From Hyphochytrium catenoides (lineage: Eukaryota; Sar; Hyphochytriomycetes; Hyphochytriales; Hyphochytriaceae): a DNA stretch of 60,570 nucleotides. Under the pieces are notes generated by a model. It ran no database searches. It was not told the origin of the DNA and was given only the letters and a program-made list of their open reading frames with translations. Position numbers and translations under genes: made by a program. Below are positions 46,101 through 56,208 of this stretch, in pieces; position 1 is the stretch's first letter, and each line of letters opens with the position of its first letter. The stretch is taken from NCBI GenBank assembly GCA_900088475.1, contig FLMG01000372.1, forward strand, positions 1-60,570. The letters run 5' to 3'.

Positions 46101-48901
46101 CACTCTGCATCGACACAACAACTCGATCATCCCCCATTCCGCTTTCCTCTGCTCTCGGTCTTGGAGAGACGTCAGCCCTCCAGCTTTCCCTTATCAGCTT
46201 TCCTTCCTTGCCACCTAGCTATCTTCATTCTATCTCTTCTGCGTTGATGCATTTCTTTTATCTCTTTAGGTCACCCTCCTCAGCTTCATGTACTTTCCTC
46301 TCGGTTTCTGTTCTTCACAAATCTCTTTTTTTCTTCTCGTCCAGGTACATGGATCTTTCTGGCCAACTGCCACCTGATGACAAGCTGGCTCCCGTCGCTT
46401 GAGAAGATAATCGAGAGTATTGCACAGAATAGCAAGGCACATCAAGACTTTCGGCTCTGGCTTTCCTCCTCACCTTCTTCCTCTTTCCCCATCTCCATCC
46501 TTCAAAGAGCTATCAAGGTCACTACTGAACCTCCTCGGGGTTTAAGGGCCAACATGCTTCGCCTGTACAGCTCGGTCACAGAGCAGAAATTTGGGAGATG
46601 CAAGCAGCGCTCGAGCTATCAGAGGCTACTCTTCTGCCTATGTTGGTTTCACTCTGTCTTGCAAGAGAGGAAGAAGTTTGGAACCCTGGGGTGGAACATC
46701 AATTACGACTTCAACGAGTCAGATTTCAACGTCAGTGAAGACGTTCTGTCACTTTACCTTGATGAAGAGGCTGAAAGAGAGGGGCAAACTCCTTGGGATG
46801 CCCTAAAATATCTTATTGCACAAGCAAACTATGGCGGCAGAGTGACCGATGAGTGGGACAGGCGCCTGCTCATGGTCTACATAAATCAATACTTTTGTGA
46901 GGAGGTACTCCGCACCACTGGCTTCAAGTTATCAACCCTCAGCGAGTACTCCGTACCCCCGGATGGTAAAGCATCTCTCCCACACCGCACCGACGCTTTA
47001 TTCTAGCTCTCTTCCTACCGAATCTGTACACCATTGGCAATCCTTTCGTTATGGTCTGTCTCCGTTTATCTCTTTCTGTTCCCTCTGGCGCCCCATCTTT
47101 GCATTTGGTCTTCTGCAGTTAGTAGTTTGCGAGGATAAAGGGGATATCTTCAGGTCAATTGCGGGTTGTTTTAGTCAGTATGTAACTCTTTCGAGGCCGA
47201 ACTAGCATGACTGACCGTCATATGCATCTTCAGGAAACCTTCGGTCCTACATCGATTACATCAGGGCTATGCCGCTTGCAGACCATCCTGCAGCATTTGG
47301 TCAACATCCTAATGCCCAGATTGTATCCCAACAAAATGCTGCAAGAGACCTCCTAGCCTGCGTCAGTTCTCTACAGCCGTCAGACAGCGAGAGTACAGGC
47401 GAGAACGGGGTCGAAAAGGTGAAGCGGTCTCTTGGTGGACTCTCCACATTATTCTTTGTCTTCTTTCTCGAATAACATATCTCCTCTTTTCTTGGGTCCT
47501 CTTGCTCAGGCAATGAGAATTACAAAAGAACTACAAGAGGCAGTGCCGCAGCCCCTGGATTTAGGGGAGTGTAAAGCGAAGCTGCTGGTGCGAGAGGAGC
47601 CGGACGCATTAAAGACTGTCATAGGCCAGGAACTGGAGCGTTACAACCTGCTTCTCAGTACCATCCACCACTCCATTGCAGATCTGCAGCGAGGAATCCA
47701 AGGTAACTTGGTTCGGCCTATTATGTCATACGCTGTGGGGTCGGAGAGTTGGGTTCCACAGCTCGGCGTTGGGTAGACAGCGAACGGCTAGCGGGTCAGC
47801 TGACGATGAGGGTTGCTTAAGTTCTTGACAGATAGGTAAAGGGAAGTTCGGTCGAGACGGTAGCTTCTCCAACTGCTGCCATGTTAGAAAACTTGAGTCG
47901 AGGACAGGACAACTGATAATGTACTCTGTGTAGAGAAGGGGTGGCCCCCTAAGGACAAGAAGGCTCAAATACCTTCATATTTAGGGCTAATATGATCTCT
48001 CTCCTCCCTGCAAGGCCTTGCTGTCATCACACCTGAGTTGGAGTCTATCTACCAGGGACTTCTTGCTGGTAGAGTCCCGTCCCAATGGAGTTACTGTTAC
48101 CCCTCCTTGAAGCCTCTCGCTTCTTGGACGAGGGACTTGCAGCAAAGAGTAGCGCAGATCACTAACTTTGTAGAGGATGGAGCCCCGCCTGTGTTTTGGC
48201 TTGGAGGTTTCACTTACCCTTCAGGTATAATGGGCGGCCATAGGCACAGGATAGACACAGCAGAGAGGAGCTGGGAGCATGATACATTCTAATCGCTATG
48301 ATGTTGCACCAAGGAGAGGTCATTGACACTGTCCTTTTAGGCTTTCTTACCGCGATGCTACAAGTATGCGCACGGAAGAATGGTATTTCCATTGACTCCC
48401 TAAGCTGGGACTTTACCGTACTTAGTAAGAACGAGGAAAGCTTCAAAACAGGTAAATGCCAAAGCTCTCAAGTCAGCTGCAGCCGACCTGCATTTTTCCT
48501 CTCGTACCAGGAGGTCTCTACCATTTCACCTCAGCCTCTGCCTCCATTTTCTCATATATTTTTACACTCTTTGGATCTCTCAATCAGGCCCGGCAGAAGG
48601 TGCCTATATCTCGGGGCTCATTCTTGAAGGAGGGGCTTGGAACCCAGCTCAGGACTCCTTGGTGGATCCAATGCCAATGGAGTTGTACAGCAGTCTTCCA
48701 GTCACGCACTTTCGGCCAGTTGAGGCAAAGAAGAAGGCCAGCAAAAGCACCTACGCTTGTCCTCTCTATCTCTATCCCCTCCGAAGCGGGACGAGTCAGA
48801 GGGCCTCGTACATCATAACCGTGGACTTAAAGAGCGGAGAGCTCTCTCCGAATGAGTGGGCTAAAAGAGGACTGGCACTCCTTCTCTCCTTGGCAACCTA
48901 G
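24624..48901 (+). CDS. DNAH2: Axonemal dynein heavy chain, DNAH2 / inner-arm I1 (1-beta) type, ~58 exons
   Basis: The gene encodes the motor heavy chain of a ciliary inner dynein arm. The recognised exons sum to about 4,700 codons, close to family length. The start is the ATG at 24624 and the stop is at 48899-48901. Tail exons (24624-31122) are followed by the linker (31542-33700), six AAA modules with a stalk between AAA4 and AAA5, and the C-terminal domain. P-loops are GPAGTGKT (AAA1), GQTLAGKS (AAA2), GDSGVGKT (AAA3) and GVGGSGRQS (AAA4). The AAA1 Walker B is CFDEFNR. The DNAH2 assignment rests on several stretches as I know the family: CSEGLDYKS...[13 protein letters not shown]...P-E-FSP in the microtubule-binding region, [12 protein letters not shown]...[25 protein letters not shown], and the ending HFRPVE-KK...[11 protein letters not shown]...[13 protein letters not shown]. 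Nothing looks truncated. The cell therefore should have motile flagella. A few junctions (27.4-27.6 kb, 30.8 kb, 36.6-36.9 kb) are not resolved. Confidence 0.93.
25333..25358 (+). repeat. 13-bp tandem duplication spanning the dynein exon-2 donor site
   Basis: GGTGAGGACCAAG is repeated directly, so the donor AAAG|GTGAGG is followed 13 bases later by an identical GGTGAGG. Use of the second copy would add 13 bases and shift the frame. Confidence 0.85.
31542..33700 (+). other. Dynein linker (DHC_N2) exons
   Basis: Exons 31542-31827, about 32098-32478, 32669-32719, 32886-33337 and 33486-33700 give the linker. Signatures are [47 protein letters not shown] and [20 protein letters not shown]. The linker is the lever swung by AAA1 during the power stroke. 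Confidence 0.85.
33834..34938 (+). other. Dynein AAA1 (main ATPase site)
   Basis: Exons are about 33834-33973, 34183-34408, 34613-34750 and 34847-34938. They encode [12 protein letters not shown], the P-loop [15 protein letters not shown], Walker [30 protein letters not shown] and [18 protein letters not shown]. All catalytic residues expected for an active AAA1 are present. Confidence 0.9.
35170..36546 (+). other. Dynein AAA2, one large exon
   Basis: A single 1.38-kb exon encodes all of AAA2. It has P-loop [15 protein letters not shown], then [54 protein letters not shown] and [15 protein letters not shown]. The P-loop keeps G-x4-GKS, but the middle residues (QTLA) differ from the usual PTG-G/S. 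Confidence 0.88.
36932..38311 (+). other. Dynein AAA3
   Basis: Exons are about 36932-37265, 37357-37679, 37781-37881 and 38137-38311. Signatures are [15 protein letters not shown]-loop [13 protein letters not shown], Walker [31 protein letters not shown] and [20 protein letters not shown]3 appears competent for nucleotide binding and hydrolysis. Confidence 0.88.
38389..40062 (+). other. Dynein AAA4
   Basis: Exons are 38389-38489, about 38691-38861, 39125-39306, 39490-39750 and 39892-40062. They encode [20 protein letters not shown], then [34 protein letters not shown] and [20 protein letters not shown]. The GRQ form of the AAA4 P-loop is normal for axonemal dyneins. Confidence 0.88.
40127..40154 (+). 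repeat. 14-bp tandem duplication in a dynein intron
   Basis: ACCCTGATTACCTT followed by ACCCTGATTACCTA, within the intron between 40062 and 40371. Confidence 0.85.
40371..42513 (+). other. Dynein stalk coiled coil with microtubule-binding domain
   Basis: Rising coiled-coil exons are 40371-40611, 40763-40957 and 41051-41099, rich in heptad-spaced Leu/Ala with many Glu/Lys (for example [20 protein letters not shown]). They are followed by the microtubule-binding exons 41294-41481, 41674-about 41748 and 41926-41996 ([53 protein letters not shown]). The returning coil lies at about 42083-42198 and 42370-42513. Size and order match other axonemal heavy chains. Confidence 0.87.
42651..44172 (+). 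other. Dynein AAA5
   Basis: Exons are 42651-42759, about 43115-43285, 43595-43893 and 44076-44172. They encode [51 protein letters not shown] and [20 protein letters not shown]. Confidence 0.87.
44387..48901 (+). other. Dynein AAA6 and C-terminal domain
   Basis: Exons begin at about 44387, 45171, 45662, 45895, 46345, 47234, 47510, 48016, 48352 and 48588. Signatures are [119 protein letters not shown] and the final [20 protein letters not shown]. Confidence 0.9.
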
Positions 48902-49660
48902 ATCTAGGTCTCGGGCTAGCGGGAAAATCGTCTTGCATAAAGCAAAGACAAAGTGGTGAGCCGTGTTCCTCTCAGCTTTAGTTGGCCCTATTTACAGGTC
49001 TTGGGGCATTGGGTTTCCGAGTTCCATTCGTCAGAACCATCGCAGCAATCGCAGATCTGTCGTTGCGTCATTACTTAGGTGGACAGAGCTAAATATCATA
49101 GGACAACCTTCACTCTGCGTTCTGTACCTTATCATTCACTCTCGAGGAGAACAGAGAAGTTGGTCGCGAGTCCTTTCCCTTGCAAGCAAACCTGAAACGC
49201 GAAATGGCCCGATTGATTGCAGGAAGAAAGCCGCGAAGGAAGGTGGAGCAGGAAAGAGAGGGTACGAGGGACCAGGGGATGAAGTGTTGAACAAAGGCAT
49301 CACCTGACATAAGACATAAGGTTCGCACCTAGACTTGTCACACGCAGAAGTTCCCGACTCGTCAATGCCTTCAAGGCAGTCGCAATAGTCTGCAATGCAA
49401 TGATCAATTCCTCAGGGCTGTGGCTGATCTCCCATTCGAGACAATCGATTTATATTCCTCCCCCCATTGACGTTTACAGTTTGATCTCCTTAACGTTATC
49501 CAAGCCGTCTATTGTTCAGCTTCGTTACGAGGCGATTTTCTTGGCTACGAAGCGTTCTACTTCTCCATATATTCCAGGTCATCCCCGGCCCCTCCTAGCT
49601 CCAATCTCATCGATCGCTGTACTGAAGTAGAATACCAGCAATAGTGGAACCAGAGCATTG
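48902..49660. other. Convergent spacer, dynein / unknown membrane protein
   Basis: These 759 bases lie between two stop codons. They hold the 3' UTRs; I see no motif-bearing frame or repeat. Confidence 0.5.
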
Positions 49661-50935
49661 CTATCTAGCGTTCGTTGTCTCCTCTCGCCGCCTACCGTCG
49701 TTTATTCTCGTGTAGTCAACTTTATGTTGTTGCTTGGTAATCGCGTTGGAGCAAAGCAGTTGTCCGCTTCGGCGCACTGTCTCCTGAATTTTATGGTACA
49801 AGGGGTCAGACTTGAGCAGGCCTCGGGTATACGGAAGCAAATAGTCTGCCTCCATCTGTCCTGGAATCTGTCTGTGTGGTTGACCGCTTTTTACTATTTC
49901 TCCCTCGTGGTTTCGGAGTAGAGTGTGAGCAAATGGTACTGATGGGAGCCTTGAAGTGTCCAGCAGACGTCGGAGATAGAGGACGGGCAAAAGAGCTGCC
50001 GAGATAAGAAGCAGCACTACTAGGCATCGTAAGCTCCTACTCCAGGTGGCCACTCTGCTAGACAGCCTGCCGCCAGGGTTGGTCCGCACGTCCTGTTGCT
50101 TCTTCCTTCTCATTAGCCGAGAAGTCCCGATCACCTTGGAGGGCAAAAGCGGGAGAAGCAGTTATCGAGATGCGGAGGCGAAGCTAGGATAGAGCGCTGC
50201 TGAAGTGAGTGCAACTCTGCCGAGAGCGAGCTACAGAGCTTCCTACGCTTCATGGATTGGGAAGCTGCTGATTCTGCCGAGGATGATTGAGCTCGAGCTA
50301 GAGAGTCAAGAGCTTGTCGAAGATCTTGATGGGATGCGTTGATCCGTTGATGGCACATCGTTGGTTCAACTGGAAACCTTGCTGGGGAGTCTTTTGTTTG
50401 CGATGAAGAGGTATGTTTCTTTCTAAGGATTTGGAATCGGCACATACTGTATTTACTATTAGCGCTAACCATATAAGAGGGATTAGGAATGGTTTCACCA
50501 ATTTGTTTTCAACGAACCTTTGGCAAAGCTTCATCTGATACATCTGTTACTTCAGAAAGCTCTGAGATTCTGAAAGGACAGGATCTCCGCTGAAGTTTGG
50601 ATTGACAGCTTGGTCATCATCAGTGAAGAGGCCTACTTGTACAAGGTTGAAGGCTCCACATCGGCTTTGTAAGGCCTCGAGAGCGACAGCGCGACGCTCC
50701 ACGTGGATTGAGCTCGTCGGGGAGATATGACCTCGTCTTTGTCTCCCTCCTCGTGAGCGTAAGAATGCCCCCAGCTCAGCTAGCCACCTTCATTATCACG
50801 CAACCAGCCCTCCCACTGCCTGCCACACTCAACTGTGTGCACAATGACATTCGCTATATGCTTTCTCCTTGCACTGTAGCGGGACAAACATTATGAGCGT
50901 CATACCTCAGAGGCGGCCCACCACAACTTTTCCAT
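49661..50935 (-). CDS. Four-exon single-pass membrane protein of unknown family (323 aa)
   Basis: Reconstructed exons are 50935-50906, 50774-50551, 50446-50135 and 50066-49661. Every junction keeps phase, giving exactly 324 codons with the stop. The short first exon encodes MEKLWWAASE ending at the donor GAG|GTATGA. An acidic region follows (LFTDDDQAVNPNFSGD), then a Ser/Gln-rich stretch that may form a short helix (HQDLRQALDSLARAQSSS). One clear transmembrane helix flanked by Arg (RCLVVLLLISAALLPVLYLR) lies at about residues 200-220. A tail of about 100 residues ends RRREETTNAR. There is no signal peptide, so the topology is probably type II or internal anchor. I recognise no family; Golgi/ER tether or SNARE-like proteins share this layout but no diagnostic motif is seen. 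The first exon is the least certain part. Confidence 0.55.
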
Positions 50936-51130
50936 GAAGGTAGCAAGTGAGAAAATGAGATGTTGTAGACTGGGATAGATGTAAGAAAGGAGGTGGATGG
51001 ACGGCCATACTTAGGATGACGAGGAGCTGGCACAAGGATAGAAAAGAGCAAGCATCAGCAGATTGAGAGCAATACGAGGCGAAGGGATATGCAGTTGGGC
51101 TCAAGGAGTAGGAACTAGCAAGAAATTTCA

Positions 51131-53606
51131 TTATTTAGACTCTGTGCTATATAACGGTTCAAGCTTGCTTTGTAAGGATTGGACATGGGCTGCATGATCA
51201 AGACTAAATGTTTGTGCGTTGTCTGCAAGTGGACGCTTCAAAGGGGACGGACTCGAGGGGCGAGGCATGCTCTCCTTAGCCTCAGAAAGTCCTGACAAGC
51301 CAAGGAGAGTGCTATTTGACGAAGAGCAATCTATGGAGGAGTGCAGCTTTGATGGAGAAGGAGGATCTTTTTGATCAACAAGAGAGGTGGGCCGGGTCAA
51401 GGGTTTCAGCTGTCCCTTGCCAGGACTCTTCGTCTTGGCAAAGACTTGTGGAGGAAGGTCGCCGGGGTCACTGTTATCCGATGAGGAGTGCACTTCCTTA
51501 TCTTCTCGTGCCTGAAAGGTCTGCTTCAGCACGGGTTGGAGGCACTGGAATCTCCCCTTGGGAGACGAAGAGGGACTACTAATCCTGTCGGAAGTAGGCC
51601 GGAGGCTCTCTTGATAACTGTCTTTCTCGAGTGCTTGAAGCTCTTTACCAGGCAATCCCTGTTTCTCAGGTGCCATGTCACTAGTGACTAGTTGCTCAGG
51701 CCCGTCGATGCTAGATCCTTCCTTCGAAACAGGATCTGAAACACTATGTTTTGGGGACGAGCCCACCATGACTTTAGATCGCCTCTGAGTACCCTGTGCA
51801 GCATCGGTCTCTTCCTTAGCCGTAAATCCAGAAGATGAGAATCCGCCACCACCGCCCACTGCTTCAAGAGCACCTGTAGGCCTCAATGGGCTCGTGGTTG
51901 CGTGGTGCTTGTCTATGTTGGACGGTAGCATTCCAATGTCCTGTTCAATCCTAGTATGAGGCTTACTTGTTGGGCTTTGAGGCTTCCCTGGAGACACCTT
52001 GATTTGCGTTTGTGCTACTCGAGGAATAGACGACTGACTCTGGCCCATGGGCGTAGAGCTATCAACACTGTCTTGAGATAGGGTCAGCCATTGCCTTGAG
52101 TTGCCGCTGTCTTTAATTGGACTAGCGTTTGGCGAGGTAGCAGGGGAGCGAACGCGTGGCAGGTCATCGAGTGAAATAGTCCCTTTATGCTTGGGAGAGG
52201 TGCCGCTAGGGGGTGAGGACAGTCCAGACGTTGCATAGATTGAAGGAATTGTGGCTTTCCCACCCTTGGCCTCCGGCGAGCGCGCGGCTGATGTAGGTCT
52301 TGAGGTCTCATCCTTGACGTCTTGCTTTATCATGGACCCTGGCGGTGGATGGGGCGCTCCTTTTTGTCTGCTCCCGAACTCATCTTGCACAGGTGGATAT
52401 CGTACAATGACTTTAAAATCCCACGGACGTCGCCATTGACTCATACCTGAAGATAGCATCGCAGAGAAACTTAGTCCTTACCCGCATAGCTTACACCTAC
52501 ATTGGTAACTTTCATGTCATCACCCGCCCCATCACTTCTATTAATCTACGAACCTGTGACGCTGTTCATATAATACGTCAGATTGGTATTCTCGTCGAAG
52601 TAGTCAACCCAGAGGGGCGGCTCCCACTGACTAAGTCCTGAGGTGATGTCAATCCAATAAGGATTGATTCGATTCGGATCCCGAACCTCGAAGAAGTGAA
52701 CTGCGCTCCATTCTTCATGACCAGGATCTGTAAGGTTCTCAAAGTCTATTCCCAATGGCTTTTCCCTTAGGACCTGGTCCTGAGTGGGCAGAATAGCCGG
52801 AGGAGTCGCTTTGACCGCACGATGTGCTCCGAACTTCTTCAGCCCGGCTGCCGGGGGAGGCGGATGCTCTAGCTTTCCAGCCGCATATTGTTGAATCAGC
52901 TCGTTCCGAGTGGCTCTGACTTCTCTCTCTCTGCTATGCCCATTACTTTGAATCACCTTTCCCGTTGGGATGAGGGACCTCCCTCTGCGACCATTAGGAC
53001 TTGTCCTGGAACCGTTATCGTTCTTGTGAGGGGTGGTGCTCTTCACGGGAACGAGTGCAACCGTCGTGCAGGGGTTTGTGGGAGCTTGAGGGTGAAATGG
53101 AGAATCCTCTTCACCATCGTCCTCTGCGGTAGGCCCATCCATTGGTCTGTTTAGGAATTCCACATTTCCGGCAAACTCCCTGATGCGACAAGAGCTGAGC
53201 TCTATCCACTCTTTGGGACTATGGTCAAAGTCCACCAATGCGGTCCCATTAAGAGGATCCGTCTCCAGTACAGTCCCCAATGAATAACATTCGAATTCCC
53301 TCTCTATCTCAAGCCTCATGCCCACGGTGCTCTCTAAGTCCCAGGAAAAGCCTCTTTCTCTAAGGATTTTGAAGGACGTAGAAGATATAGAAAGCCTTTT
53401 CCTCCGTACTCCTTTGACTAGTAGTACCATTGAGTCCTCAACGGGGCTAAATTCTACGACAGTGGCTGGCATGAACTTGGCTCTTGATTGGGAGTAGTAC
53501 TCCACATGTTGCCCCGGTTCGACAACGACTAATAGAGCACGGATGGGTAAGAGTCCTGAACAAGGATCATCAACAGATATGCATACATAAAGGATCGCTT
53601 ACCCAT
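51131..53606 (-). CDS. Tudor-like/WW adaptor protein with long disordered tail (773 aa)
   Basis: Three exons (53606-53603, 53555-52554 and 52446-51131) sum to exactly 774 codons. The first contributes only ATGG before its donor GTAAGC. Near the N-terminus are two small beta-rich stretches of Tudor/SH3/Agenet type: HVEYYSQSRAKFMPATVVEF, and ECYSLGTVLE...TALVDFDHSPKEWIELSSC. After a basic linker come two closely spaced WW-like modules at about residues 285-345. The first contains RINPYWIDITSGLSQWEPP. The second is WVDYFDENTNLTYYMNSVTG joined across the last intron to MSQWRRP. The remaining 430 residues are Ser/Pro/Lys-rich with many SP and TP sites, predicted disordered and probably phosphorylated. 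WW modules bind Pro-rich ligands and Tudor-like folds often bind methylated residues, so a scaffold in signalling, chromatin or RNA processing is likely. The partner is unknown. Confidence 0.75.
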
Positions 53607-54256
53607 GATTTCCCTGTTTCAAAGATGGTACTTGTAACAAGTGCGGGAGCTCTGGCAATTTGAGGCTATACCTTCCCGTCCCTGGGTCGCCTTTGGCAAG
53701 CCCTTCTGTTCTCACCGCATCCTGTCAGTGGCCCTTTGGAAGATTAAAACGCAGTGGCCCCACTTGCAGCTCCCTTAGTCGGCAAACTTCAAGCGGCGCA
53801 GCCAAGACCTCTGAGCGCCCTTGTCTCCTGGTAAAGACGGCCCCTGTCGGCTGCGGGCGATGCCATCTGGGATCTCCTCTGGCGTGTCAAGGCCGCTGAA
53901 CATCTGTGTGTGCCTTGACCGTGCTGTACCCTGTCCGTTACAGAACTCTGGCGCAGCTTATCCCGAATGACCCTCTCTATTATCCTGAATCCAACGGGAT
54001 ATCATCAGAATGGTTACCGAGTACCGCTAACGGCATTTCTGGCAATAATGCCCACGGCCATTCCTTTTCTGAACTGTGGAGAGGAGTTCCTATGGGCGAT
54101 GATGGCAGAAAATCATCCACCCAGCTCACATAGAACAATAGAAGCGCCGAGTCTTCAAGTCGGAGGAAGGTGGAGATCTCTGGGGCTGCTCAGCTGGACT
54201 CTTGAAAAGCGTCGCAGTACTAAGCTCCATCCTCCTGGTCACATAAAGAAGTCATC
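53607..54256. other. Divergent promoter region between the Tudor-like/WW gene and MAK16
   Basis: 650 bases separate two oppositely directed start codons. Plus-strand frames here (for example one with LAQLIPNDPLYYPESNG at about 53950) may be 5' UTR of MAK16 or an unrecognised exon. They join nothing convincingly. Confidence 0.45.
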
Positions 54257-55447
54257 ATGCAACACGACGAGATCATTTGGCAGGTGGTTGGCCACACCTT
54301 CTGCTCCTACCGGACAAAGTAAGTCCATGATACGCGGGACGTCCATGGAACAATAGTCTAACAGGTCCTTCTTTGATGTGCTAGGGTTGGCAAAGAGGTG
54401 CAAGCTTTCTGTCGCAGTCCCTATAATGTTTCTGGGCTCTGTAATAGACAGGCTTGCCCGCTGGCCAACAGTAGATATGCAACTGTGCGAGAGGTTGACG
54501 GAGTCCTCTACTTATATATGAAGAGTGTCGAAAGAGCACATACCCCGAAGAATCTGTGGGAAAGAGTCAAGGTACCTTCTTTCAAGCAGCAGCCTTTCGC
54601 CAAGTCGGCTCTCCTCACCCCAAAATATTTGTAGCTCTCCAAGAACTACACGAAAGCTCTCCAGCAGATCGATGAACAGCTTCAGTTTTGGCCAAACTAC
54701 ATCGTCCATAAGAGCAAGCAGAGGCTGACAAAGATTCATCAATACCTTATTCGCATGAGAAAGCTGAAGCTGAAGACTAGACCAAAATTAGTGACAATAA
54801 ACAAAAAGGTTGAGAAACGAGAGGCAAGGCGGGAGGAGAAGGCCAAGGCAGCTGCACAACTTGACAATGCAATCAAGAAGGAGTTGCTTGAACGTCTTAC
54901 CAAGGTACGTTGCTTACACCTTAGTCTACGGTGTAGCCAGTCGCGGAACTAACCTCTGCTCTGCGGAACAGGGCACTTATGGTGATATTTATAACTTTCC
55001 TGAGCTCGCGTTTAGCGATGTCATCCAAGAGGTTGGCAAGGAAGATGAAGATGTTATTGATGATGCTGAGCTTGAGAGCGAAGAGGAAGAACTAAGCAAC
55101 GAGGTGGAATATGTGGAGGTAAGGTCAAGAATAGATTTTCCCTGAGAGGCAGATCTTAACGAGATGCACAGGATTATGAGGAGGATGAGAGTGATTTAGA
55201 AGATCTTGCGGAGTTTAATGATCCTGAGGAGAAGGACGATAGCGCGAGCCAGTCAAGTACCAAGAGGAAGAAAGGCGAGAGTGACGCGGGACCACGCAAG
55301 AAAGCTCGTACGTGCCTCTCAGGTCTATCCCTCTTGCACGTGTTTTCTAACTTAACCACTGCAGGCTCCGGTAAACCTCATTTGGAGATCGAGTATGAGG
55401 AGGAACGGGAGGATGAACGACAGAGCGTGGTGGAGACCAATTGGTAG
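54257..55447 (+). CDS. MAK16: MAK16 ribosome-biogenesis factor (294 aa)
   Basis: Six exons (54257-54318, 54385-54571, 54635-54904, 54972-55118, 55172-55307 and 55365-55447) sum to exactly 295 codons with the stop. The start [19 protein letters not shown] is the invariant MAK16 N-terminus. It is followed by [94 protein letters not shown] and the [10 protein letters not shown] box. The C-terminal part is acidic (Glu/Asp runs) and then basic ([10 protein letters not shown] and PRKKAR), typical of the nucleolar protein. MAK16 works with RPF1 and others in 27S pre-rRNA maturation and 60S assembly in the nucleolus. The Cys residues of the N-terminal zinc-binding site are present. The length fits the family. 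Confidence 0.97.
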
Positions 55448-55677
55448 CACTATCTTCCCATATTCCCTACCTGAATGTGTAATATATGTAGCATATGCGC
55501 AAGGCTTTCTCTGTGTCTTACGGACAGTGTACCAGTTTATTACCAATGTACGTCAATGAGAGGGGTGCTTGATCCTGGCCACTGGGCTACAGATCATACT
55601 TCATACAGCAGAGATTACAAGTAGACAGAATATACAGAACGGGCAAAAAAAATCATCAAGAGAACATGGAAGAACCG

Positions 55678-56208
55678 TCAATGCACTCTAAAGCGCGGCA
55701 TAACCTTTATGGGCTGGGCTTGGATCTTGATGGGCGTCCTGCACGTTGTGGTTTTGACGCTGTTGTCAGCCATAGCGTCATCTTGAACATTGAAGTAGCT
55801 GTGTTCTCCGATGACGCTGTCGATGTACTGAAGTAAGTGCCGATTGCTTCGACAGTCCAAAGAACAGAAGTCTGTCAAGCTGCTGGTGGATGCCAGATAC
55901 GCCTTTTTGCAGTTTGCACATACTCGCTTCCTATCTAGCGAAGAACTGGTTACTGATTGAAAGGCAGATTGATGTGCCTGATCCGGAAGTAACACAAGAG
56001 AAAGGGCCTCAAACGAGGCCATTGAGAAGATTGGATCCGACTCTGCAGTGAGCGGGCTCAAAGTGCTATTTTTCAAACTGCTTTCGACTTGGTCACCATC
56101 CGTGAACTTGGGCAAAGAGGCCCTTGCGTGCACATTTGAGTAGAGTTTACCAGTTGAGGATCTGGCTCTATCCTTCGGCTTTCCAAAGAGATCCTGCCAC
56201 CAGCCCAT
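55678..56208 (-). CDS. Small PLATZ-like zinc-finger protein (176 aa)
   Basis: Single exon from ATG 56208 (MGWWQDLFGKPKDRARSST). The N-terminal 100 residues are Ser-rich without motifs. Then comes CANCKKAY...FCSLDCRSN, a Cys-x2-Cys...FCS-L-x-Cys arrangement like the C-terminal zinc motif of PLATZ proteins and of short zinc proteins known from oomycetes and other stramenopiles. The upstream half of a full PLATZ domain is absent, so DNA binding cannot be assumed. The last 45 residues hold QYIDSVIGEHSYFNVQDDAM and a basic end. The frame runs a little upstream of the ATG (to 56241), but no better start is seen. It converges with MAK16, with about 230 bp between the stop codons. Confidence 0.65.
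   Translation of the reverse strand: MGWWQDLFGKPKDRARSSTGKLYSNVHARASLPKFTDGDQVESSLKNSTLSPLTAESDPIFSMASFEALSLVLLPDQAHQSAFQSVTSSSLDRKRVCANCKKAYLASTSSLTDFCSLDCRSNRHLLQYIDSVIGEHSYFNVQDDAMADNSVKTTTCRTPIKIQAQPIKVMPRFRVH

Noticed and set aside
49110-49328. Minus-strand frame between the dynein and the orphan membrane protein
   Set aside because: It is Phe/Ser-rich with no motif, and no phase-compatible splice partner was found.
53660-54250. Plus-strand frames upstream of MAK16 as an extra gene
   Set aside because: Three partly overlapping frames exist but none shows motifs or coherent splicing. They are more likely 5' UTR or promoter.
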